This document shows, piece after piece, positions 33,961-46,716 of a stretch of DNA of 64,000 nucleotides (its first letter is position 1; each line of letters opens with the position of its first letter). The stretch comes from Albugo candida. Its lineage: Eukaryota > Oomycota > Peronosporomycetes > Albuginales. The notes under the pieces are model-generated. The model saw only the letters and a program-made list of their open reading frames with translations. It had not been told where the DNA came from and searched no databases. Made by a program: the position numbers and the translations under genes. The stretch spans positions 620,001 through 684,000 of the forward strand of contig JBDOQK010000001.1 of NCBI GenBank assembly GCA_040437565.1, read 5' to 3'.

Positions 33961-36900
33961 TTGCAGACACATTTTCGAGACGCAGGGTGAGACATCAAGC
34001 TCACTTACCGCAATTGACCGATATATAATACTTTTAGTGGCCATTGAAGCAAAGTTTATCTAACGTATTCTGTGAATAGAGGCTGACCCATGTTCAATGA
34101 ATTATCAGGCTAGTCTCTTACAAATGATTAGCTCAATTGTGTTTTGGCTTTTGACCGCCCTTGGTGCAAAATTCCGACCACCAACTAATGGCCTAAATTC
34201 CTTCTTCAGCGGTGTTGTGCGTTGGTGCGCAGCATTCCTTCACGCATTGTGGTTTGATGATAGACAGAATACAAAAAATCAAATTTTGCATCGGGATTCC
34301 GTTTGCGTCATAAATCGTCACTGTAAATACATTCCATCAATGAAAGGATGACTGCAGATTTGTGTTACGATTGCCCATAACATAGCTGGCGTAAGGAAGG
34401 ATGGAAAAGAATAAGGCAAACATGATTATTGGTGGACCGATAGCGGTGTTTTTTCTAATTTGTCGGTACTGTCAACTACTAAAGCACCAACGCGACAATC
34501 ATGAAGCGAAAGATACGGCCAATATGCTTCTATAGCAAAACTTATCGGTTCATATACGAAGGCACCTGACGATGTTATACATTCTCGAAAGCTACCGGGA
34601 TGTTTTCTTTTTTTATTCCTGTGAAAATCGCCTTTTCCTGCCATGGTTGTAACATCACAACTCAGTGCATCGTTTTAAGGCGTGCAAAAAAACTACTGAA
34701 AGCGGTCGTGAAATTACAAGCTTATGGTCAAATGATTCGGCATTACGGTCCTCATACCCTATTACATATCAATCCATCAAAATCGTACCATTCTAAAATT
34801 TTGCGATCGTTTCTGCGTGCGACCCTTCGATCGTGCTGCTACAAAAGACGAAGAACATCTGATAGTGTTGCGTCTTTTAGTCTTGGAAGCAGTGACGACG
34901 TCGCGGACGTGAAGAATCCATGAAATGGTCCTTTAATATTGAGTTGTCTGGATACAGCGGACACCTGTCCTCATCTTTTGCTGAAATGTGCGTCTGCATT
35001 CTGACGTCAACGTTCTGTGGTCTGCTTACAAGTCCTTCATGCAGCTGGAAAGCTTCGGTATTTGGTAGAGTGGTGGTCTTCTTGAATCGAGTCTCAGAGT
35101 GAGAGCGCGACGAGGGAAAAGCTTTCTGGAAACCCTTGAGTTGAAGTAAATGAAGCAATGGAGCAATGAATTTGTTTGGGTCAGAGTCTTTGAGCAATGG
35201 AAGCCCATACAGATGTTCAGTGACCGGAAGTGTCGCACTATGCTATTATTTACGATAGGGATTCTGTGATGATCACCACAAGAGCAGCTTTCATGCAAAC
35301 ACCGGAACGAGCTAGTGCACTCCAATATCAGAGAAACAAGCACAAGGGTGCTAAGAAAAGTTCAAAGCCATAGAAGACAATGATCATAGATTATGCGACG
35401 CAAAAATAAAGGACGCAAGTTCAAATGACTCGATAAACGACCTGATCTGTTTCCTGCACTTTCCGGACTTTGAACCAAAATATTAAAAAAGGCTCATCGT
35501 GATTTACGATGCAATCGAACTCATTCCTCCATTGCATTTAAAAGATCATCTTGCATTCGTTTCTGCAAGTTTGTAAGAAAATTCAGCGCTCCTTCTGCTG
35601 TAAATCTTTCGCCAACGTTATGACTCTACAAATTCATTTGTAATTGCGCTAGTGATGGATCGCTGGTATCAGCAATCAGTNNNNNNNNNNNNNNNNNNNN
35701 NNNNNNNNNNNNNNNNNNNNNNNNNNNNNNNNNNNNNNNNNNNNNNNNNNNNNNNNNNNNNNNNNNNNNNNNNNNNNNNNATGTGTCTTATTCTGAACCG
35801 GGCTTCCATGTATCATCGAATCAAATCCATTGCTGTGCATCACGTTCGGACACAAACGAAAGCTTGAATCATTTTACACTTCAGGGAATTAAGAAGGAGA
35901 GCAACGGAGGGCCACACAATAGGAGTATTCTTGGTCTTACATGCGACAAATCCAAGAAGAATATCTCTCCGGGGTAGTTGAAAGTGAAAATTCAATATAA
36001 AGAATTATTATAGAAGTTTACAGCAAGTGCATCCACAGCCAGCAGTAGTACAGTTATATCGACGAGTCGTACGTCATGGTATCCGTTCTGAGGTTCTTAT
36101 TCGACAGTTGAAAAGCAGAGCAGAGGAATCACATGTATATGCCCGATTGGTTGGTCAGTGCATTGCCTGGTGGAGGAAAGCGCTAAAAGCCATTTTCTTC
36201 GTCCTGGTGTCGGAAGCCGCGAGAGGATTCCATTTTGAACACCCCTACCTTACGCCAGCACCATGGGCCTGTTTAAATCTGCATCACGAAAGCGACATGT
36301 TTTAGTAACTGATCGGTGATTGCAGACACATTTTCGAGACGCAGGGTGAGACATCAAGCTCACTTACCGCAATTGACCGATATATAATACTTTTAGTGGC
36401 CATTGAAGCAAAGTTTATCTAACGTATTCTGTGAATAGAGGCTGACCCATGTTCAATGAATTATCAGGCTAGTCTCTTACAAATGATTAGCTCAATTGTG
36501 TTTTGGCTTTTGACCGCCCTTGGTGCAAAATTCCGACCACCAACTAATGGCCTAAATTCCTTCTTCAGCGGTGTTGTGCGTTGGTGCGCAGCATTCCTTC
36601 ACGCATTGTGGTTTGATGATAGACAGAATACAAAAAATCAAATTTTGCATCGGGATTCCGTTTGCGTCATAAATCGTCACTGTAAATACATTCCATCAAT
36701 GAAAGGATGACTGCAGATTTGTGTTACGATTGCCCATAACATAGCTGGCGTAAGGAAGGATGGAAAAGAATAAGGCAAACATGATTATTGGTGGACCGAT
36801 AGCGGTGTTTTTTCTAATTTGTCGGTACTGTCAACTACTAAAGCACCAACGCGACAATCATGAAGCGAAAGATACGGCCAATATGCTTCTATAGCAAAAC

Positions 36901-38039
36901 TTATCGGTTCATATACGAAGGCACCTGACGATGTTATACATTCTCGAAAGCTACCGGGATGTTTTCTTTTTTTATTCCTGTGAAAATCGCCTTTTCCTGC
37001 CATGGTTGTAACATCACAACTCAGTGCATCGTTTTAAGGCGTGCAAAAAAACTACTGAAAGCGGTCGTGAAATTACAAGCTTATGGTCAAATGATTCGGC
37101 ATTACGGTCCTCATACCCTATTACATATCAATCCATCAAAATCGTACCATTCTAAAATTTTGCGATCGTTTCTGCGTGCGACCCTTCGATCGTGCTGCTA
37201 CAAAAGACGAAGAACATCTGATAGTGTTGCGTCTTTTAGTCTTGGAAGCAGTGACGACGTCGCGGACGTGAAGAATCCATGAAATGGTCCTTTAATATTG
37301 AGTTGTCTGGATACAGCGGACACCTGTCCTCATCTTTTGCTGAAATGTGCGTCTGCATTCTGACGTCAACGTTCTGTGGTCTGCTTACAAGTCCTTCATG
37401 CAGCTGGAAAGCTTCGGTATTTGGTAGAGTGGTGGTCTTCTTGAATCGAGTCTCAGAGTGAGAGCGCGACGAGGGAAAAGCTTTCTGGAAACCCTTGAGT
37501 TGAAGTAAATGAAGCAATGGAGCAATGAATTTGTTTGGGTCAGAGTCTTTGAGCAATGGAAGCCCATACAGATGTTCAGTGACCGGAAGTGTCGCACTAT
37601 GCTATTATTTACGATAGGGATTCTGTGATGATCACCACAAGAGCAGCTTTCATGCAAACACCGGAACGAGCTAGTGCACTCCAATATCAGAGAAACAAGC
37701 ACAAGGGTGCTAAGAAAAGTTCAAAGCCATAGAAGACAATGATCATAGATTATGCGACGCAAAAATAAAGGACGCAAGTTCAAATGACTCGATAAACGAC
37801 CTGATCTGTTTCCTGCACTTTCCGGACTTTGAACCAAAATATTAAAAAAGGCTCATCGTGATTTACGATGCAATCGAACTCATTCCTCCATTGCATTTAA
37901 AAGATCATCTTGCATTCGTTTCTGCAAGTTTGTAAGAAAATTCAGCGCTCCTTCTGCTGTAAATCTTTCGCCAACGTTATGACTCTACAAATTCATTTGT
38001 AATTGCGCTAGTGATGGATCGCTGGTATCAGCAATCAGT
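33422..38039. repeat. 100-N gap flanked by identical 2259-bp direct copies
   Basis: 33422-35680 equals 35781-38039 around Ns 35681-35780. All short frames in the left copy recur unchanged in the right. It is an assembly overlap, and it also duplicates the 3' end of CRN copy 2. The 34.0-37.9 kb interval otherwise shows no recognisable gene. Confidence 0.9.
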
Positions 38040-38344
38040 CGACCAAACTGATATATCATGACAAGACCGATATAAATGCCCGTAATCATCAGACTTTACC
38101 AAGGGATCGAGTACTCGCGATTTTAACAATTTATTCGGCATCCGATCACCATTGCGACCTGCGTTTTCGAAATCAATCAGCATGTAGGAATCGCCTTCCA
38201 AACACAAAATATTTGCCCAGCGGATATCTCTATGAACATATCCCAGTGCATGCAAGCCAACAAGAGCACGAGCGACACAAATTAACGCAGAGATTAGCTC
38301 CAAATCATTGATAGGTAGCTTTGTAAAACCCACCGGTTTGCAAT

Positions 38345-38496
38345 CTTAAATTAAAACGAATACTTATAAATTATAAACAATATTAAATCTTTCTTCATTA
38401 CACAAAAATTAAATAAAAATTTAATTAATTATTTTAATAATTTAATTTCAAAAATAATTTGTAAAAAAATTTTTAGCATGTAAATAATTCAATAAA
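38345..38496. other. A+T-rich 152-bp insertion in CRN copy 2
   Basis: About nine-tenths A+T, absent from CRN copies 1 and 3 at the same point, and bounded by the direct repeat ttgcaat (38338-38344 and 38497-38503). No inverted ends seen. Possible sources: a nuclear insert of mitochondrial DNA (oomycete mtDNA is very A+T-rich) or a small non-autonomous element. Confidence 0.6.
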
Positions 38497-39418
38497 TTGC
38501 AATTCAAACGTTCGCGCGTATCTGTCATAGTCGCAACGAACGGTACATTGAATTTGGTTCGCCCTATTGCGTCATAAATAGCCATTACTGATTCAAAATC
38601 GTAAGGGTTTTTGTTGAGTCTTTTCAACAAGTGATGTGGGTAAAGTGTAACACTTCCGTTATTTCTTGGCATTGTCTCGTACAATGGCAAACATCCGCAT
38701 GGTAACAGACATCGGTACTGGTAGAGAATCCGACAAATGTTGATCGATGATATAACACATCGAATGCGATACTGTAAGAATGTCAAATCGAGCTGTTCTG
38801 ATATTGGATAGACATTCAACAAACGATCTATGACAAAAATTGCACCAATGAATTGGCCGTGGCATATATAAATAAAAACGGCATATCTCCAAACAAGGAA
38901 AAGTGCATGTTTTTCATTTTGGAAATCAGTTCCATCTTCGCTGTGACAAATTTCCGTTGTGATCCTTTCTCTTCTCCTTTCATTACTAGAACTTCGGTCA
39001 GCCACAGCAGAAAGTCTGGCCGTTTCAAATGTCTCGTAGTGGATTTATTGTTTTGATTTCTACCAACTTTAATGGACATGCCCAGCAGAGTTGCCGTTTC
39101 TTGGATCGGATTTCGAATCAGCATATCCCACCAAAACATGTTTGCACTCTTAGCGTCAGAAAACGTAAAACTATGACTCAAAGCATCACGAAACACATCT
39201 GGCTTGATAAATCTGTCTCCAGAATGCTCGAAAAACTCTGGCCGCACGTTAATCAGTGTATCATCACTGGTCGGGTACTTCATAGGGAGGGGGGAGGAGA
39301 TAAACGCTTCCACCTTTCTGAAGGTATTAAGAGCACTCATGTCCACATCTCGCAATTTCTCCGCATAAAGAGCTGTGATATTTTCACCCACTTTTTGACT
39401 TCTCAAAGCATTTGCTGG

Positions 39419-39866
39419 CAACTGAACTAGCACATGGACGTAGACATACCAGCAGCGACAATTCGACAGTGGCAATCGATGTTGAATCGATTTGTGCTTG
39501 GTCGGAAACACAAAAAAGATTCAAAACATGTTCACCTACTCAGCAAAGAGTTTTTATATCTTCGCCGACAAGATGGTGGACTACAAGTTCCTTTTTTGGT
39601 GGGACGACTAAAGCTACAACGTANNNNNNNNNNNNNNNNNNNNNNNNNNNNNNNNNNNNNNNNNNNNNNNNNNNNNNNNNNNNNNNNNNNNNNNNNNNNN
39701 NNNNNNNNNNNNNNNNNNNNNNNGAGGGACATATTATCAACTCTCACAGGTATTTTCGAAACGTTTTTATATGTATATATGTTATTTAAAATAGCCTAGG
39801 CAACTAGAGAAGTCAGTTAGTCTAATTTTAGTAATATAGACACCTTCAACTGAACTAGCACATGGA
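39419..39866 (+). mobile_element. 5'-truncated LINE fragment inserted in CRN copy 2
   Basis: The insert 39439-39846 is bounded by a 20-bp direct repeat (39419-39438 and 39847-39866) made of CRN coding sequence for HVLVQL. The left part encodes IPAATIRQWQSMLNRFVLGR and LRRQDGGLQVPFL on the + strand, matching the region downstream of the reverse transcriptase in oomycete non-LTR elements (pattern W/F-x-GxK ... GGLxxP). The right end is a short A+T-rich 3' tail shared with the dispersed repeats near 16.2 and 19.4 kb. A 100-N gap (39624-39723) lies inside. Long variable target duplication and 5' truncation fit target-primed reverse transcription. Confidence 0.65.
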
Positions 39867-40191
39867 TTTTATTAACTTGAATGTTTTGATCAAAGAAGCG
39901 ATACAACTGGAGAGGCGAATCCATGAACGATTTCGCATTCATATAAGAATCTTTGATTTCCTGCGGGTAATCTCCCTTGGATAGCTGAGGGCGAACAGCG
40001 TCATCTAACCTGAGAAATTCGCCGTTTTTCTTCGCCAAATAGAGCGTCAGTTCATCTGCATCGCAAAAAATCGATTTCTGCTTCTCCTTCACAATTTATT
40101 TTTTCAGAAAATGAACCTGCCTACCACCATCGATTTTGCAAGAATATGTCGCTCCATGACCAACAAGACACGTCAAGGCCAACTCCACCAT

Positions 40192-41031
40192 TGCTCTCAG
40201 GGTTTTTTTTTAATAAATTTCAGTTATTGTTCTCATTGGTTTTTCTTTTCAGTTACCTGCTCTGCTGTACCGCATACTTCATAAGTTTGTTGATCCGAAG
40301 AAACTGAAAACTTAGTGCCCTCTGGAAGTTGATTTGAAGTAGACTGATGCTTTCGTATTTAATATTCTCAGAAGAATGCGCGTGCAGATTTGATACTGTG
40401 CGATTACCAAAGGGGGGAATTCTCATGCGAAGAGGATTGGATAGCGATACTTTTCAGCAACGGCGTTTCTACATCGGTATGGAAAAAGTCCATTGCCCGC
40501 CCCTGTTTTATGGTCGTACGGTCGCTGTAAGCGTTTTTTATTAGTTTTCTTATAAAACATCCCAATAAGAAAAGAGAACACGCACGCATTGATGGTAGTA
40601 CCGTTCGTGTTGATCGATGCAGATGATTTTTGCTTGCGCTTTACTAATTGAGCATTATTGCTTCCTTGTTCACAGCGCTGGAACATGAGGCAAAAAATGG
40701 CTCGGAAATCAGCACCTGTTTCGAGAAAAACCTGCTTTGTAATTCAATGTAGCGTAGCGTCTATTTCTTCAGGAATGCCATGATTTATCACGACTAGATA
40801 GCCACAATCGACGAATGCCTCATTAGCAACTGGTGCAGTTTTCAGTAGTACATTCCTATCAGGCTTCTTATCGCAGGGAGCGAGTTGCACAAGGTCTATC
40901 ACGCGTATGACATGTGGGAGCAATGCAAATCAATAAAACTGCTACCGTAGCGCACAATATGGGTCACCGGCGATCAGCTCGTAAGAACTTTCAGGGAGAT
41001 GACTCGTGAATCCCATTACTGTTTAAATTGG
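40192..41031. other. 5' flank of CRN copy 2
   Basis: 40300-40410 matches the 5' flanks of CRN copies 1 and 3 (agaagaatgcgcgtgcagatttgata). Nothing else supported. Confidence 0.4.
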
Positions 41032-41868
41032 TCAGATCAAATGAGAACAAGTACCTTGAACAGCTTCTGAGCCCCGTAAAAAACGCCGGAAAGCACAACA
41101 AATCGATCGAATGTGGCAACGAGCTGAATGGAAAGCGCGAAAGAATTCGTTTATTGTTGCAAAATTCGGTGGGTGATTTGTATCCAATANNNNNNNNNNN
41201 NNNNNNNNNNNNNNNNNNNNNNNNNNNNNNNNNNNNNNNNNNNNNNNNNNNNNNNNNNNNNNNNNNNNNNNNNNNNNNNNNNNNNNNNNTACATTCTGCG
41301 CATTTGACATGCCACCATTACTTATCCGGGCAGTAAAAGGCTCAAAGTGAGGCAACGGAAGCATGTGTTCATTTGTCATGTGAGATCTCCAAACATTGGG
41401 TGACAACTTTATATGAAATGCAAAATGCCATTTACTAGTCTTCTGAGAACAAAAAAAATATGGCAAGAAATGATCGACATCGATACGATCAAAAAAAAAC
41501 GCATCGTCGACGTTAAACCATACAAAGGAGCCCAAGCCTCCGTCAGTTGCGTTTTTCTGATCAAATATATCCAAAAGATGTGATGAAAATGATCTTTGCT
41601 CGCTTTCGTCTTCGAACATGAAATTGACTGTCGTGTACTTCATGACAAGTCTTTCATATTTTCTTTTCATTTCTGAAGTGGAGCACTTGCAGATTATAGA
41701 CATAAGAATTCGTACTTCATCTCTCTTCGCGGTACCGTCGCTTCGATGTGATGGATGCCATTCATTTATAGCCTTCCCTCTGTAAAATACGTGTTTATGA
41801 AATGTTCGAAGATACTCTGACAGCTGAAAGACTCGATCTTTGGAAAAGCAAATTACATCAAGTCTCAT
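41032..41868 (-). CDS. Predicted glycosyltransferase-like protein, interrupted by gap
   Basis: An ATG at 41868 opens a 193-residue frame to a 100-N gap (41190-41289). It starts LDVICFSKDRVFQLSEYLRT, typical of GT-A-fold proteins that begin with a (V/I)xxFSKDR-QL motif. A FVWFNVDDAFFFDRID segment near residues 115-130 has the acidic DD expected near the nucleotide-sugar/metal site. The sequence after the gap is in the same frame but less convincing. A sugar or galactosyl-type transfer is inferred from pattern only. No signal or membrane anchor was seen, and the C-terminal end is uncertain. Confidence 0.5.
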   Translation of the reverse strand: MRLDVICFSKDRVFQLSEYLRTFHKHVFYRGKAINEWHPSHRSDGTAKRDEVRILMSIICKCSTSEMKRKYERLVMKYTTVNFMFEDESEQRSFSSHLLDIFDQKNATDGGLGSFVWFNVDDAFFFDRIDVDHFLPYFFCSQKTSKWHFAFHIKLSPNVWRSHMTNEHMLPLPHFEPFTARISNGGMSNAQNVXXXXXXXXXXXXXXXXXXXXXXXXXXXXXXXXXXLDTNHPPNFATINEFFRAFHSARCHIRSICCAFRRFLRGSEAVQGTCSHLI

Positions 41869-41985
41869 TATGATCTTGTGTATCGAATGATTGGCAGATA
41901 AACGATACAGTCAAAATCCCATGGCGCATCGATGCCGTGCTCTAGTGATATTTGTAGGCTTGTATCATCGACATGACGCAATTGA

Positions 41986-43329
41986 TCAAATCCGTGGATG
42001 TACAGCCTTGGAGCATCCATCAATCGCTTCCTGTGTCAACCAGAATAGATTGCATAGAAGCTGCTCATGACCTTGTGTCTGCATAAAGCCTCCCATACAT
42101 GACCACGACCCGTGTAAGGCATTGGAGGCAGGTGACACTGAATTGGCTGGAATGATCGTGTGGTACGGTCGTTTATTAGGGCCCAACATATTAGGATATG
42201 GGTGCTTTCTGAGAAGTAAGAAGAAGTTACTGCCGCGACTTTGGAGTACGAAGCCACAATCTTTTGGAATCATTTTTGATCCAAATGCCTCGTAAACACT
42301 ATTTACCATGGATACAGCATTGTCCCAGACGTCAACAACTTGGAAGCTTACGGGGTCACAGAAGTGCTCTGGACTACCTCTTTCTGGATCGATGATGGCT
42401 GATTCCATTTTAATGGATGCGTGCTCACTCGTGCAGTCTTTGCTAAACGGAGTGCTTCAATGAGTACATGAAGATATTCTGCGCTGTTGTGCTTTACTTC
42501 CCACTGGTTGTCTTGCCGAAATCGCTGCAATATGTTTAGTGCTAGTAAGGCAGTAATCCCTTGGAGATATTTCGTAAACGTCCAAGTCTGCAAATATTGT
42601 TTTGATCGGATTCACAAAATCCGATTTGCAAGAGGGTAAATCTTCCATGCTCAGATCTTCCCTGATAGATATGGGTAGTGGCTTCAGCCACCCAGCTATT
42701 GTAGAAGTCCCCTTTCCCGTTATCCATAATCTCCTGCAGCACTTGTGCTAGATACTCATTGTAGCATATAGATCCGGGAGCGGGTGTTTTGCCATCACAG
42801 AGAAGATCCGATCCATTTGCCCGATCAGCCAAGGTTGACTCGCAACTCATCCACAATTCCTAGGTAACTGGCCCCACTGGGAATTCTTCTCGAGCAAGTT
42901 TAATCGATGGAGAGAGAATTTCTTCCAAAGGCAAAGTACCCCAGCGTTCTACGGCATTAATCCAGCCAGCAACGGTTCCTGGAATGGTGACACTATGACC
43001 ATGCTCAATTGGTATGCGAAATGGGACCTGTTCTTCATTTTGCTTGAGATCTGCTTGCACAATTCCAAAGTAATACCCGAAGCACTCCTTCCACTTCCGT
43101 TCAGTCCGGATACCTTACTTGTAATTGCGTCATAAGTTAGTAAAAAACACTCTCCATTAATCCTAATAAAACACGGTTCGAGGACCCCCAGAGCCGTTGC
43201 GACAGCAATGGCGGCATCCACAGCGTCCCCTCCTCGCTTGAGGATCGATAGTCATATGCCACTAGCAAGCGGTTGTGATGTAGCCACCATTTCGTGTTGA
43301 GCGTACGCAGGCGAACGGGTGAATAGCAT
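41986..43329 (-). pseudogene. Gamma-glutamyltranspeptidase-like pseudogene
   Basis: Blocks match the YwrD/GGT-like family in order: AYAQHEMVATSQPLAS, GGDAVDAAIAVATALGVLEP, GLNGSGRSAS, HGHSVTIPGTVAGWINAVE, GTLPLEEILSPSIKLAREEF, VLQEIMDNGKGDFY, VVDVWDNAVSMVNSVYEAFG, GFVLQSRGSNF, KRPYHTIIPAN and then CMGGFMQTQGHEQLL. Several frame shifts and an in-frame stop after PLASGI break it. The catalytic Thr of the DTvyF-type motif is Pro here (CDPVSF), so even the subunit boundary is lost. Intact members are self-cleaving N-terminal-nucleophile enzymes of glutathione metabolism. Confidence 0.85.
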
Positions 43330-46300
43330 GGTGATCTGTAACTAGCTGGTACGATACAACATGAGTGTGCACACGTGCTGACTGAAACAAAGTGGGTGGA
43401 AACAGTCGCTCTTCTCTACGGTCACCCCATTAGTGTCTAACATTAGGAACACCTTACTTGGATCGGACAGTATGCCCGCCTCAGAAAATAGTACGTCTAT
43501 AGACCGTTGGAACTCACCTGATCAAATATTAAGGCGTGTGCTCGGAGCTATTTACACCAATTTTTGCAAAAGTATGATATCCGCATGAGAAGAAGATGCC
43601 TAAAGCAGATGGCAAATTTCCTCTAACTTTACAAGAAATGTCCATAGTGCTTGATAGTCTCATTCGAAAGGAGGTTGAAGCAAATCATCGCCACCCGGAC
43701 GTTGGAGGTTCCAACTCCTTCAAAAATGCCTTCCGAAAGAATGGTTAACGTGGAACAAAAAAGAGGTGAATTTTTTTTTAATTTCGTCAACAGTGGCATG
43801 AGTGCGAAGAAGATGACTGCAAGCTTCCCTTTTCGCACCTTCTTCGACTCAGCTCTACTTGGCGACAGATAGCGCGAAATCAATGGTTGATTTGGAGCAC
43901 ATTTGCATAGAGTAAGAAATGAAAGTGTGAACACGGATCCATATGAACCTGACCCACGCATTGATAAAGATTTTTTGCAAGTGTCATCTAAGCAGTGCAC
44001 ATACAAGAACCGATGCGTCGCGGTGGATCAAGGAACCAATACGTTAAAATGACTCTGTAACTTCGGGGGAAAGAGGAGCGACCGATCCAATCGCAACAAG
44101 CACTTCAAATGGGGCGAAAGTCAGTGTCCGAGTCGTAGTATTCTCCTCGATCATACACAAGATCAGAAGGCAACGTACAAATAAAGGAGACGATATGTCG
44201 CTTCTCATTCAAAAGAGGAACGAAATCCCCCGACTCAATCCAAAGTCCAATCGCTTACCGGCAAATCTCTCTCCTCTATCAGTGCAATCGAGTTTAGAAG
44301 CACTCCAAAATAGCAACTCACCCAAAAGAGATCGTAGAAGAGAGGAAACTTTAGGTGTGTTCCTGCTCCAACGAGGAGCCAAAATCAGAAATACCAAGTT
44401 CTCCTCGCGATTTTATACTGACTCGTATGACTTCGAATTCCAAGAAATGGTCGGAATGTTCTCCTTTCTCGTCTTCGCGTCACGAAAGTCACCGACAGGC
44501 TTATAAAACAAACAGCCCACCCCACCGATTTGAGGAATTCCAACCCGAGCCAAAATTGTCTTTCCAGTCGTGTGGATAGCCATAATTGAGAGTTGGATTT
44601 GTCTAATTCTCATGTCTGACCTATGTCTGCACTCGGCCCATATTCAAGGAGTACCCTGCATCATCGTTTGTGTGCGATACTTGCACTTCGCGGAACGCAT
44701 ACGAGTTAATCTTTCGTACAGCTTCCCAATAGGCTTCCTTGCAGCTTTATGTTCAAGGTACGATGTATCACCGACAACGGCTCGCAATGCTAATCTCTCA
44801 CGCTGGCACAGTGAACATCTGCCATTTCTTACTCACACGGCCTATACCCTTCCTATTCCTAACCAAAGTTTTCATACATACCCAATCATACGTTTCTCTG
44901 GCACGAAGCATCTGATGATTCGATAAGAAATATATAACAGTGTGTGAAAGAACAACAATCCAGGCTGTCTATCGATGGCAGAAAAGCGATTTGAAATTCT
45001 TGAGGCTGTCACGCTTCACTGGAAATCATGATGTTCGATAAGTCAGGTACGCTTGTCAATTCGTTTGATGGGAGTCGTACACTGATATCAGGTACTGCTA
45101 TAAAATGGCACAACAGGACCCAAGAGTGGAATATGGGCAATGTTGAAGGATGAGTACGAGGTACTTGTGCAAGTTGTCATCCGTCCGATACGAGCAGAAT
45201 ACGCAATTCAGGATCTTGGANNNNNNNNNNNNNNNNNNNNNNNNNNNNNNNNNNNNNNNNNNNNNNNNNNNNNNNNNNNNNNNNNNNNNNNNNNNNNNNN
45301 NNNNNNNNNNNNNNNNNNNNTTCGATAAGAAATATATAACAGTGTGTGAAAGAACAACAATCCAGGCTGTCTATCGATGGCAGAAAAGCGATTTGAAATT
45401 CTTGAGGCTGTCACGCTTCACTGGAAATCATGATGTTCGATAAGTCAGGTACGCTTGTCAATTCGTTTGATGGGAGTCGTACACTGATATCAGGTACTGC
45501 TATAAAATGGCACAACAGGACCCAAGAGTGGAATATGGGCAATGTTGAAGGATGAGTACGAGGTACTTGTGCAAGTTGTCATCCGTCCGATACGAGCAGA
45601 ATACGCAATTCAGGATCTTGGAATACTTACGAATCGCCTGGACTTGTAGCTCAAGAAAAAGGGAGGATCAAATTCAGAGTGCAGCTGGTGGAACCCAAAT
45701 TTCGATAGTAGAAGATATGGCAGCTCGCTTTACACCGAGAATACCAATTCAAATCAAAAGAAAGCCAATAGCACACGACCATTATGCATCCTTGTACTTC
45801 ATGGTAATTGGTAATTGTTCCAGCTGGATTTTCGGTTTTCTCCTTAGATTTTGCAGATTAGGACACATTGAGGTAGAGCTGTGTAAGCAACTTTTGCGAT
45901 GGAGAAACCTCAACGGGTAGTAGGAAAAATATGTTTCTCTTGGGTGTCATGAAAAGCTAGATATCGCTGCTGCTGTCCACTATATTAATCATGCATGAAG
46001 CTGGTAGTATCGTATTATGGGGACGTAGTATGAGTGCTGTTGCATCGCTCTTAAGATACATGCGATGATAGTGGATTTATCCTTCCAATAATGAGCGTAG
46101 TGGAATTGAGAACAATAATCAGGTATCTCGGTTACAACGATATACACATGCAAAGAAAAACAACATCTGATCGACTTGGTGCTTTTTATTTACTCTCGAT
46201 ATCTAAAAGATAAAAAGAGGCAACAATCATCGTTGAAGCAATGTAGACCATAAAAAAGGATTCGACAGATAGATGACAAATTGAAGTGATAATGAGATTG

Positions 46301-46716
46301 AGCATGCTAGATCGATACAAGTCGTGAAGTGCAATACCCGATCGTAAATATGATGTGCAGGCAATTTATAGATGTAACCAGCTTGAATATCACAATCTTT
46401 TCGAGGATGTATTAGTGTCGACGAGTCCAAACTCATTCGCATTCTGTTGCTTGTAAGGCTTTTATAGCTGCAAATAGCAAGCACACTAGTCAACTGATAT
46501 GCTTCGAATAAGGTACTCCCACAATTCGATACATCCTCCCATAGTCCGTTCTTCGTGCATGCATGAGTCGATATGTCAGGACAGTGGTGTCTTCATGCAT
46601 GAGCGCAGTATATTCTCTTACGTCGCATGCACAAACGCCGCAAAGTATAAAATTCGGACTATTATCCGTGTCATTTCTTCCTGATGATGTTGGCGCACAC
46701 TAAATCTGGCTGAGCT
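43330..46716. other. Gene-poor stretch with gap duplication
   Basis: A block at about 43590-43740 looks coding (KFPLTLQEMSIVLDSLIRKE, HRHPDVGGSNSFKNAF), but it stops and no family is recognised. The rest shows only short frames. It contains the 44919-45622 artefact and ends at the farnesyltransferase promoter. Confidence 0.35.
44919..45622. repeat. 100-N gap flanked by identical 302-bp direct copies
   Basis: 44919-45220 equals 45321-45622 around Ns 45221-45320; an unmerged contig overlap. Confidence 0.9.

Larger units (their letters stand above)
37880..40191 (-). pseudogene. CRN-like effector copy 2, broken
   Basis: A fossil relative of copy 1 in the opposite orientation. The CRN leader is visible (ADELTLYLAKKNG, IHVLVQL), as is the kinase-like end (GLHALGYVHRDIRWANI, LIDFENAG). 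It looks broken: about three or four reading breaks plus two insertions, a LINE fragment in the leader (39439-39846) and an A+T-rich segment ahead of the kinase-like part (38345-38496). The flanks match those of copies 1 and 3, so it arose by segmental duplication. Confidence 0.8.

Noticed and set aside
33422-38039. Apparent tandem duplication of a 2.3-kb gene-bearing block
   Set aside because: The copies are identical and separated by exactly 100 N, the signature of unmerged contig ends.
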